Part shown: positions 1-4,975 of the stretch, in pieces
Position numbering within the stretch: the first letter of the stretch is position 1
Layout of the letters: every line of letters starts with the position of its first letter
NCBI GenBank assembly: GCA_905197115.1
Contig: CAJJXN010000079.1
Coordinates: 1 to 6,361 of the forward strand
DNA length: 6,361 bases
Source of the DNA: an uncultured Bacillota bacterium
Lineage (GTDB): Bacteria > Bacillota_I > Bacilli_A > RFN20 > CAG-631
Direction of reading: 5' to 3'
Notes under the pieces: generated by a model
The model's database searches: none
Seen by the model: the letters and a program-made list of their open reading frames with translations, nothing else
What the model was told of the DNA's origin: nothing
Made by a program: the position numbers and the translations under genes

Positions 1-55
1 TCATTTAATATGTACTTAACAATTTCGGTTAGTCCAACTTTTGGGGTTAAGTACA
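1..55 (-). mobile_element. Probable terminus of an IS3-family (IS150-group-like) insertion sequence, cut by the window edge
   Basis: Read on the minus strand from base 55, the sequence starts TGTACTTAACCCCAAAAG and continues TTGGACT. From memory, IS150-group elements of the IS3 family have ends of the form TGTACTg.aCCC....GTTgGAC and obey the TG...CA rule, which this end satisfies. The element would extend leftward out of the window, so no transposase or target duplication can be seen. A copy of the outer ten bases recurs inverted at 11-20, and a CCAA/TTGG mini-hairpin lies at 34-44. The tip supplies the last codons and the stop of the restored frame of the neighbouring small gene, as expected for insertion at that gene's 3' end. 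The identification rests on recalled consensus only. Confidence 0.5.
11..55. repeat. Inverted repeat, 10-bp perfect arms, 25-nt spacer
   Basis: TGTACTTAAC at 11-20 is the exact reverse complement of GTTAAGTACA at 46-55. A smaller CCAA-CTT-TTGG stem (34-44) sits in the spacer. No T-run follows on either strand, so this does not look like an intrinsic terminator. It overlaps the proposed IS tip and may be a subterminal structure of that element. Confidence 0.75.
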
Positions 56-267
56 ATCAGTATCTTTTAATTTATTAAAGATTACTTTTTTTTCTTTCAT
101 AGATATTTTTGAAACACAAAATCCATATTGTAATAATCCTTTTTATAACTTAAAAAAGAATGATCTAATTCAAATCCAGTAATTGTATGAATTTCAAAAA
201 AAGTTAATGTAAGGGACTCTTGATTTTTTAAAAGAATATAATCCCATAAAGAATGATATTTACTCAT
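47..267 (-). pseudogene. Small DUF7662-like protein gene with a one-base frameshift
   Basis: From ATG at 267 the frame reads MSKYHSLWDYILLKNQ, then 'ESLTLTFFEIHTITGFELDHSFLSYKK', and hits TGA at 97-99 after 56 residues. Reading on in the other frame gives KISMKEKKVIFNKL and a TAA at 47-49. One extra A/T in the four-base run at 118-121 would join both parts into a 73-residue protein. The pattern MSKYxxLWxY, LTFxEI, HSFLxYKK, then KISMKEKxVIF matches, from memory, the small family I know as DUF7662 (function unknown), whose members keep the C-terminal strand in frame. The start lies one base after the stop of the phosphoesterase gene (TAATATG), so the two were probably translated together. A natural mutation, a homopolymer sequencing error, or recoding could each explain the shift; the family name is moderately certain. 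Confidence 0.72.
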
Positions 268-268
268 A

Positions 269-1081
269 TTACGAAAGAATGATTTTATTCACATAGCCTA
301 TTAAACCACTAGAGGCACAGTATTGATTTTTATTTTTTGCGAATTCACTTAATCCTTGACCATGTGTATGACCACAAAAGATATGTTTAATTAAAGGATG
401 AGAAATAACTATGTCAATAAATTCTTTTGTTACTTTATCACAATTTTGATGGTCGATTATATAATAAGTATCATATTTTTTCATTTCATTTTGATTGAGT
501 GATGTCATCAAAGGAATGTGCATGCAAAGCAAAATTGGTTTATTCTCCTCTAATTCTTTTTTTAGTTTTTGAATTTGATTAGAAGTGAAAACTTTCTTTG
601 AGTTATCGATTCCAATTACTTTTAATTCTTTTAAATTTTGTACCATAAAGTCATCTTGATTATAGGTTATTTTTTTGAAAATATCTGGATTTTCATGATT
701 TCCATAGGTGATAATATAAGGACAAGTAAGTTTTTTAACTTCCTTAGTTAAGAATTGAATATTTGAAGAACTATTATAATCAATAATATCTCCACTCATC
801 AATAATAAATCTGGTTGGATTTGATTTGTGTAATAGAGTAAATTTTTTAAACATTGACATGAAGCAATCATATGTTCTTCAGTGCATAATTCATTAAAAT
901 AGTCGGCAAATTCCTTTCGAACTCTTAACCAAGAAGTCTCATGTTCTAAAGCTTTTTGATATTCTTTTGAAGAATCTTTTATTGAAATATGAATGGCGTG
1001 AACATCACTAAAATGAATAAGTGTATAAGTTGTATTTAAATTTAAATGAATGTGAATAACATTTTCTTGAATAAAAGCCAT
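269..1081 (-). CDS. Calcineurin-like metallophosphoesterase
   Basis: A 270-residue cytoplasmic-type phosphoesterase predicted to bind two metal ions and hydrolyse phosphomonoesters or diesters; the substrate cannot be told. All five family blocks are visible (numbered from the ATG at 1081): SDVH (D26, H28), GDIID (D98, D101), YGNHE (N128, H129), CMHIP (H188) and CGHTHG (H238, H240). No signal peptide or membrane helix is apparent. A longer reading from a GTG at 1090 is possible, but GGGAG lies 8 nt before the ATG at 1081 and would overlap the GTG, so I choose 1081. The frameshifted DUF7662-like gene follows after one base, suggesting a two-gene operon. A TATAAT box lies upstream at 1105-1110. 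The fold assignment is firm, the biological role open. Confidence 0.9.
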   Translation of the reverse strand: MAFIQENVIHIHLNLNTTYTLIHFSDVHAIHISIKDSSKEYQKALEHETSWLRVRKEFADYFNELCTEEHMIASCQCLKNLLYYTNQIQPDLLLMSGDIIDYNSSSNIQFLTKEVKKLTCPYIITYGNHENPDIFKKITYNQDDFMVQNLKELKVIGIDNSKKVFTSNQIQKLKKELEENKPILLCMHIPLMTSLNQNEMKKYDTYYIIDHQNCDKVTKEFIDIVISHPLIKHIFCGHTHGQGLSEFAKNKNQYCASSGLIGYVNKIILS

Positions 1082-1104
1082 AAATAACACTCCCTAACAA
1101 TGCT

Positions 1105-1133
1105 ATTATACATTAATTTTTGATAATACAAAA
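1105..1133 (-). promoter_or_regulatory. Likely promoter of the metallophosphoesterase gene
   Basis: On the minus strand a perfect TATAAT lies at 1110-1105, directly preceded by TG. A TTTTGT hexamer at 1133-1128, spaced 17 nt, is a weak -35. The -10 is about 24 nt from the ATG at 1081, leaving room for a short leader containing the GGGAG site. Confidence 0.5.
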
Positions 1134-1140
1134 TATTAAC

Positions 1141-1169
1141 TCGATTTTTTCAACTTAAGTTGGTACTAT
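1141..1169 (+). promoter_or_regulatory. Possible promoter of the GNAT gene with a 12-bp palindrome in its spacer
   Basis: TCGATT (1141-1146) and TACTAT (1164-1169), spaced 17 nt, are a weak match to the sigma-A consensus. An alternative -10, TATATT, starts at 1169. The spacer holds the perfect palindrome CAACTTAAGTTG at 1151-1162, positioned where a dimeric repressor could block transcription. Both promoter and operator are inferred from position. Confidence 0.3.
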
Positions 1170-1191
1170 ATATTAGATAAGAGGTGAAATG

Positions 1192-1650
1192 ATGAACTAT
1201 ACTTTAATAAGTTTACAAAATAATCCAGAAATACTATCAAAAGCGGCTAAGTGGTTTCATCAAAAATGGAATATTCCATTAGAAGCATATTTAACAAGTA
1301 TGCAAGAATGTTTACAAAGTAAAAATCCTATTCCTCAATGGTATCTTGTCTTAGATAAAGAAAAAATTATTGCGGGAATGGGTGTGATAGAAAATGATTT
1401 TCATAAAAGAAAAGATTTGTCTCCTAATGTTTGTGCGTTATATGTAGAAGAAACATATAGATGTCAAGGAATTGCTAAATTATTGCTTGATAAGGTTTGC
1501 GTAGATATGAAAAAAAAGGGTGTAGATACCCTTTATCTTATTACGGATCATACTTCTTTTTATGAAAGATATGGTTGGAAATTTTTATGTTTAGTTGAAA
1601 ATGAGGATTCCTTAGAAACAAGTAGAATGTATATTCATCAAGAAAATTAA
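1192..1650 (+). CDS. GNAT-family N-acetyltransferase
   Basis: A 152-residue single-domain acyltransferase predicted to move an acetyl group from acetyl-CoA to an amine; the acceptor is unknown. The acetyl-CoA pyrophosphate loop is RCQGIA (motif A, Q/RxxGxA type, about residues 90-95), preceded by the strand CALYVEETY and followed by the helix KLLLDKVCVDMKKKG. The strand TLYLITD and FYERYGWKF (about 123-131) are the usual GNAT C-terminal blocks. The N-terminal WFHQKWNIP stretch is common in small Bacillota GNATs. Two ATGs lie in tandem at 1189 and 1192. GAGGTG ends at 1186, so the second has the better spacing (5 nt against 2) and is preferred. It is the only plus-strand gene here and is divergent from the phosphoesterase. 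Confidence 0.88.
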   Translation: MNYTLISLQNNPEILSKAAKWFHQKWNIPLEAYLTSMQECLQSKNPIPQWYLVLDKEKIIAGMGVIENDFHKRKDLSPNVCALYVEETYRCQGIAKLLLDKVCVDMKKKGVDTLYLITDHTSFYERYGWKFLCLVENEDSLETSRMYIHQEN

Positions 1651-1720
1651 AAAAAATATGTACTAATTATTCGTTTTGTAATTTCTTTAGTCGAAAATCT
1701 CTACAAATTAGAAAAAGAGT

Positions 1721-2266
1721 TTATTTTCTAAATAAAAAACAATCATCATCATGGGAATTAATGATTCCTATTGCTTGTAAATAAGAATAAATGATGGTAG
1801 AACCGACAAATTTCATTCCCCGTTTTCTTAAATCATTTGAAATTGCATCGGATAATTCATTCGTGGTTTTATTATTTTCATAGATAGTTTCATTTGGAAG
1901 AAAAGTTTTTAAATAATTGTGGAAAGTATGAAATTCTTTTTGAATTTCTTTAAAAATTTTTGCATTAGATATACTTGCTTTAATCTTTAATCGATTGCGA
2001 ATTATTTTTTTGTTAGAAAGTAGTTCGTCGATTTTTTTGTCGTCATAATAAATAATTTTGTCGATGTCGAAAAAATCAAAAGCCAATTTAAAATCTTCTC
2101 TCTTATTTAAAACACATTCCCAGGAAAGACCTGCTTGAAAAGATTCAAGAATTAGCATTTCAAATAAATATTGCTCATTGAAATTTATAACACCCCATTC
2201 ATGATCATGATATTCTATATAAAGAGGATTTTTTAAATTACACCATTTACATCTTTTTTTCTCCAT
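1721..2266 (-). CDS. tag: DNA-3-methyladenine glycosylase I
   Basis: A 181-residue monofunctional base-excision enzyme that removes 3-methyladenine from alkylated DNA. It follows E. coli Tag closely: RCKWC at the N-terminus, YHDHEWG (19-25), FQAGLSW (43-49), IIRNRLKI (88-95), DLRKRGMKFVG (145-155) and SHDDDC (171-176). The zinc ligands known in E. coli Tag (Cys4, His17, His175, Cys179) correspond here to C6, H20, H172 and C176, with the same H-x3-C spacing. The position of E. coli Glu38 corresponds to E41. Length is near the family norm. It is the last gene of the alkylation-repair operon: the gap from the preceding stop is 7 nt and the ribosome-binding site GGGAGGTG (2277-2284) lies within the end of that gene. 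Confidence 0.96.
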   Translation of the reverse strand: MEKKRCKWCNLKNPLYIEYHDHEWGVINFNEQYLFEMLILESFQAGLSWECVLNKREDFKLAFDFFDIDKIIYYDDKKIDELLSNKKIIRNRLKIKASISNAKIFKEIQKEFHTFHNYLKTFLPNETIYENNKTTNELSDAISNDLRKRGMKFVGSTIIYSYLQAIGIINSHDDDCFLFRK

Positions 2267-2273
2267 TATATAT

Positions 2274-2582
2274 TTACACCTCCCATTTATGTTTTTTTAA
2301 ATCAACATGCGTATCGTCAATAAAAGTAATATTTTCACTTTCTAATAATTCTTTTTGCTCATCAAAAAACGGAGCAAGTCTACCATTAAAATTGACTACA
2401 CGATGACAAGGATAATCTCCATAGTAATCAGACATTTTTAGTATTTTGCCGATTAAACGGGAATTTTTTGGCCTATTAGCTAAATTTGCAATTTGTCCAT
2501 ATGTAGCCACTTTTCCAAAAGGAATTTCTTCAACGATGGATAAAACTAAAAATATAAAATCATCATTTAGAATTTGGCTCAT
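2274..2582 (-). CDS. Small MGMT-family protein (single DNA-binding/alkyl-acceptor domain, Cys retained)
   Basis: A 102-residue protein made only of the C-terminal DNA-binding and methyl-acceptor domain of O6-alkylguanine-DNA alkyltransferases. Visible parts are IPFGKVATYGQIA (20-32), SRLIGKIL with the expected arginine-finger position (R42), YPCHRVV with acceptor cysteine C59, and GRLAPFF (68-73), then the C-terminal VDLKKHKW typical of the short subfamily. Alkyltransferase-like (ATL) proteins have Trp or Ala in place of this Cys and only flag lesions; the Cys here suggests possible alkyl transfer, though that is inference. The ATG at 2582 lies inside the end of ogt (20-nt overlap), with AAAGGA about 9 nt upstream in the ogt coding sequence, so translation is probably coupled. 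It is not a fragment of ogt: the two differ throughout. Confidence 0.9.
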   Translation of the reverse strand: MSQILNDDFIFLVLSIVEEIPFGKVATYGQIANLANRPKNSRLIGKILKMSDYYGDYPCHRVVNFNGRLAPFFDEQKELLESENITFIDDTHVDLKKHKWEV

Positions 2583-3120
2583 TTTCTTTTTTCCTTTCTT
2601 TTGGAATAAATAAATTGGCAGTGTTTACTTTTTCATGATTTAATAAATATAGTTTATTATGAATACCTCCTGCATATCCTGTTAAACTACCAGTTGTAGA
2701 AACTACACGATGACAGGGAATAATAATTGAAATAGGATTACGTCCGATTGCGCTTCCAATAGCTTGAGGTGACATTTTTGTGTAGCCAAACTTTTGAACA
2801 AGTTGATTTGAAATTTCTTTATAAGTAGTAATCGTTCCATAAGGAATGTCTATAAGTAATCGCCATACTTTTTTTTGAAAATCAGTGCCAATGAGTTGAA
2901 TGTTTAATTCGTGAATATTAGGATTTTGGTGATTAAAATAAAGATCTAACCATTTTTTTGTTTTTATTAAAATTTCACTTTCAATATTATTTATACTTTC
3001 CCCTAAAATAGTTGATAAATAATATTTTTGATTTTTAAGCCACAAGCCAATTAAATAATTATTTTTAGCTGCAATTATTAGTTCACCAATAGGAGAAAAA
3101 TAAGAAGAAATATAAATCAT
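2563..3120 (-). CDS. ogt: Methylated-DNA--[protein]-cysteine S-methyltransferase (O6-alkylguanine repair)
   Basis: A 185-residue suicide alkyltransferase that moves the alkyl group from O6-alkylguanine (or O4-alkylthymine) to its own cysteine. The N-terminal domain (about 1-75) starts with YFSPIGELIIAA. The DNA-binding domain begins at GTDFQKKVW (78-86) and continues with IPYGTITTY (92-100), IGRNPISIIIPCHRVV (acceptor C136) and GSLTGYAGG (144-152). The residue before AIG at the arginine-finger site is Gln (Q119), a variant I associate with Bacillota Ogt proteins. Length is normal, with a charged tail (KERKKENEPNSK) that doubles as the translation-initiation region of the next gene. AAGGA lies 9 nt before the ATG. 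It ends in TGA, showing that UGA is a stop here, and is the first gene of the ogt / small MGMT / tag operon. Confidence 0.96.
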   Translation of the reverse strand: MIYISSYFSPIGELIIAAKNNYLIGLWLKNQKYYLSTILGESINNIESEILIKTKKWLDLYFNHQNPNIHELNIQLIGTDFQKKVWRLLIDIPYGTITTYKEISNQLVQKFGYTKMSPQAIGSAIGRNPISIIIPCHRVVSTTGSLTGYAGGIHNKLYLLNHEKVNTANLFIPKERKKENEPNSK

Positions 3121-3150
3121 GAAAGCACATCCTTAAAAATAGCTAATAAA

Positions 3151-3179
3151 ATTATAATATATTTTGATCAGTTTAGAAA
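3151..3179 (-). promoter_or_regulatory. Likely promoter of the alkylation-repair operon
   Basis: A perfect TATAAT lies on the minus strand at 3156-3151, about 30 nt before the ogt ATG, inside a very AT-rich stretch. The -35 region at 17-nt spacing (TTTCTA, 3179-3174) matches poorly, so the promoter may be weak or need an activator. I see no clear palindromic operator around it. Confidence 0.4.
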
Positions 3180-3205
3180 GTTATTAAATAAAGGATAATG
3201 GTTTT

Positions 3206-3739
3206 TTAGAATTGACCATTTAAAATCAGTAAAATATTATTTGTTTTATCATAAGCAAAATAGTAATATTCATGCGTTTTGTGAGAATAATCTATTGTAT
3301 TATAGGAGTGGCATGATGCATCATAAACTAAAAAATAATGATATGTGCTAGAAATAGAAGTATAATAGAGAGGAATAAAATTTGCAGAAATCATATTTAG
3401 GTTATTTTGCCAATTCGAATTCGATTGAATAAGAGAGTTGATTTCGTTTTTATTTTCAAATTTAACCATAGAAAATATTTCTTTATTTTTTGTTACAGAA
3501 GAAATATATCCTTTTTTAGGAAAATTAATTTTTGTAATGTTTGAGACTTTAATTAGATAAGAAAAATCATGTGATACTTTTAAATCTTGATTTATGGAGA
3601 ATGTACCAAAAAGCGTTAAAATAATTGTCATGACACTTTCTATTATTATATTTTTTTTAACTTTTACCCCTTTTTTTGAAAAAACAAATCCTAAAACAAG
3701 AGTTGTGATAGGGATAGGTAAAAAAATAAAACTATTTAA
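3206..3739 (-). pseudogene. Decayed gene for a small two-helix membrane protein with an extracytoplasmic domain
   Basis: An open frame of 177 codons without a usable start. It reads FIFLPIPITTLVLGFVFS (hydrophobic helix), the basic turn KKGVKVKKN, a second helix IIIESVMTIILTLFGTF, then about 130 soluble residues rich in Asn, Ser and Tyr, ending YYYFAYDKTNNILLILNGQF. The first ATG (3631) lies inside the second helix, so a product from there would lose the hairpin. Immediately upstream in the same frame is TAA (3740-3742), and before that 24 more sense codons from an ATG at 3814 that overlaps the tRNA terminator tail and has no ribosome-binding site. I therefore call it a gene with a lost or interrupted 5' end. 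The architecture resembles small uncharacterised membrane proteins of Bacillota; I do not recognise a named family. A sequencing error at the TAA remains possible. Confidence 0.62.
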
Positions 3740-3818
3740 TTAAATGTTATTATAAGTAATCTTTACAACTTTGTATCTTTGATTTTCTAAAGCATTGTAT
3801 ATATAAAATTCCATACGT

Positions 3819-3852
3819 AAAAAAATTAAAAAAACCCTAAATTTAGGGTTTT
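3819..3852 (-). terminator. Intrinsic terminator downstream of tRNA-Trp
   Basis: Bases 3831-3852 form a perfect 22-bp palindrome with arm AAAACCCTAAA, including a CCC/GGG core. On the minus strand it is followed by TTTAATTTTTTT (3830-3819). It starts 9 nt after the tRNA 3' end and would end transcription of tRNA-Trp and any read-through from the yitT-like gene. Confidence 0.88.
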
Positions 3853-3861
3853 AATTAACGA

Positions 3862-3935
3862 TGGCAGGGACAGTAGGAATCGAACCCACATTGATGGTTT
3901 TGGAGACCATTGTTAAACCATTTAACTATGTCCCT
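3862..3935 (-). tRNA. trnW: tRNA-Trp (anticodon CCA)
   Basis: The 74-nt minus-strand sequence folds as a full cloverleaf. The acceptor stem is AGGGACA/TGTCCCT with discriminator G and an encoded CCA. The D stem is GTTA/TAAC around the loop AATGGTT. The anticodon stem is ATGGT/ACCAT with loop CTCCAAA (anticodon CCA). The variable loop is CAAT and the T stem GTGGG/CCTAC has loop TTCGATT. The CCA anticodon reads only UGG, in keeping with UGA as a stop. It lies 54 nt downstream of the yitT-like gene and is followed by a strong terminator. Confidence 0.97.
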
Positions 3936-3976
3936 ATAAATGAGCATTATAATTTTATCATTTAATACTCATTTAT
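3936..3976. repeat. Inverted repeat between the yitT-like gene and tRNA-Trp, containing a TATAAT box
   Basis: ATAAATGAG (3936-3944) is the reverse complement of CTCATTTAT (3968-3976), with a 23-nt AT-rich spacer. On the minus strand the spacer holds a TATAAT (3951-3946) placed about 10 nt before the tRNA 5' end, suitable as its -10 box, but no good -35 is seen. The repeat directly abuts the first tRNA base, so it could equally form a stem in a yitT-tRNA read-through transcript. Confidence 0.45.
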
Positions 3977-3989
3977 TCAAGAAAAAGTT

Positions 3990-4910
3990 TTAATGAACTT
4001 CTTTATTTATAAAACGACCATAAACTTTATTAACTGGTACGATGGTTACAAAACAATCGGGATCAAATTTTTTGACCTCTTTTGCAATTTCAATGGATTC
4101 AAAGGATGTGGCAATCACATATAAAAAATCTTTATGGTTTCCAGTATAAGCTCCTTTTCCATCAATTTGTGTCACGCCACGATAAAAGTTAGACATAATA
4201 AATTTAGAAACGGCATCACCTTTATTTGTAATAATATGAATCATATTCTTTTTATTTTTAGAGAAAACTGCATCTAAAGTAATCGAATTCGTAAATATAT
4301 AAATCAAGGTATACATGGCTTTTTCAATTCCTTCACCAGGGAACAAAATGATGCTTAAAATAATAATGGCAGCATTAATAATAGAATTATATCTTCCAAC
4401 AGGAACTTGTCTTTTGGTACTAAAATAATAAGCAACAATATCCATGCCACCACTACTTGCACCTACAGAAAAAGCAAAGCCAGTGGAAACGCCAACTATT
4501 GCTCCCGCAAATAAAGCCGCATCTAAAGTGTGGATACTATCCCAAGCTTTATTAAAAATAAGAACATTTAAATTAGAAGGTAAAAAAGTCATTAAGATAG
4601 AAACAGTCATAACATGTAAAGAAGATAAAACAGCAAATTTAAAGTTTAATTTTTTCCATGCGAGTATTAACAAAGGGATGTTAAAAAGAAAAGTTAAAAC
4701 CCCGGCAATGTTGGTTTCACTAATTGTTTCCGTTTCGAATAAACGTCCGATAATTAATGTAATCCCAGATACTCCTCCAGCTAATAATTTGTGAGGTGAA
4801 ATGAAAATTTTAACGGCAAATGCATAAAAACTAGCGGCTAATATAACCGTAATGATGGCACTAATCCACTCAAACGTTTTGTTGTGTTTTAATTCTTTTA
4901 GTTTATTCAT
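3990..4910 (-). CDS. YitT-family membrane protein (DUF161 + DUF2179)
   Basis: A 306-residue integral membrane protein of the YitT family, widespread in Bacillota; its transport or signalling role is not established. Hydrophobic segments lie at about 14-36, 44-57, 67-86, 92-111, 130-152 and 175-190. The family's glycine motifs are GGVSGITLIIG (45-55) and GASSGGMDI (150-158). The C-terminal part (about 222-292) is the soluble DUF2179 domain, seen as MIHIITNKG, FYRGVTQIDGKGAYTG (242-257) and DFLYVIATSFE. Length is typical. The ATG at 4910 has AAAGGT about 9 nt upstream. A good promoter overlapped by a perfect palindrome lies upstream, so expression is probably regulated. tRNA-Trp lies 54 nt downstream on the same strand with no strong terminator between. 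Confidence 0.94.
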   Translation of the reverse strand: MNKLKELKHNKTFEWISAIITVILAASFYAFAVKIFISPHKLLAGGVSGITLIIGRLFETETISETNIAGVLTFLFNIPLLILAWKKLNFKFAVLSSLHVMTVSILMTFLPSNLNVLIFNKAWDSIHTLDAALFAGAIVGVSTGFAFSVGASSGGMDIVAYYFSTKRQVPVGRYNSIINAAIIILSIILFPGEGIEKAMYTLIYIFTNSITLDAVFSKNKKNMIHIITNKGDAVSKFIMSNFYRGVTQIDGKGAYTGNHKDFLYVIATSFESIEIAKEVKKFDPDCFVTIVPVNKVYGRFINKEVH

Positions 4911-4940
4911 GAACTCACTACCTTTTTATTTACAAAAAAT

Positions 4941-4969
4941 ATTATAATAAGTCTTATTATAAAACTCAA
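4941..4969 (-). promoter_or_regulatory. Sigma-A-type promoter of the yitT-like gene
   Basis: On the minus strand TTGAGT (4969-4964) and TATAAT (4946-4941) are separated by exactly 17 nt. Both hexamers match the housekeeping consensus well (4/6 and 6/6). Transcription would begin near 4934, giving a leader of about 25 nt. The promoter begins only a few bases after the PBP stop codon (4976-4978). Confidence 0.72.
4942..4962. promoter_or_regulatory. Perfect 21-bp palindrome over the -10 and spacer (operator, or weak terminator of the PBP gene)
   Basis: Arms TTATAATAAG (4942-4951) and CTTATTATAA (4953-4962) flank a single central T. It covers most of the -10 and nearly all of the spacer, a classical repressor position. 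The outer heptads TTATAAT and ATTATAA equal the half-sites of the PerR box as I recall it, but are 7 nt apart instead of 1, so PerR itself is doubtful. On the minus strand ATATTTTTT follows, so an AT-rich hairpin ending the PBP transcript is an alternative or second role. Confidence 0.55.
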
Positions 4970-4975
4970 TAAAAA

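Noticed and set aside
11..55. A 45-bp miniature transposable element (TG...CA ends with 10-bp inverted repeats)
   Set aside because: No target duplication is seen (AATA on the left, ATCA on the right), and the size is far below known elements. A subterminal structure of an IS end fits better.
1708..1731. Inverted repeat TTAGAAAA / TTTTCTAA around the tag stop codon as a terminator
   Set aside because: The stem is nearly all A/T with one GC pair, half of it lies inside the tag coding end, and no T-run follows directly on either strand. I see no convincing terminator in the convergent 1651-1720 gap.
3206..3631. 141-residue protein starting at ATG 3631 as an intact gene
   Set aside because: The start falls in the middle of the second hydrophobic helix and has no good ribosome-binding site. 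The sequence upstream in the same frame is clearly protein-like, so this is the tail of a longer, damaged gene.
3862..3935. tRNA-Trp as an integration site (att) for a mobile element
   Set aside because: I found no repeat of the tRNA 3' end elsewhere in the window and no integrase gene.
4444..4794. Plus-strand open frame of 116 codons
   Set aside because: It is entirely antisense to the yitT-like gene, whose motifs are clear. It has no ribosome-binding site or recognisable domain and a shadow-like composition.
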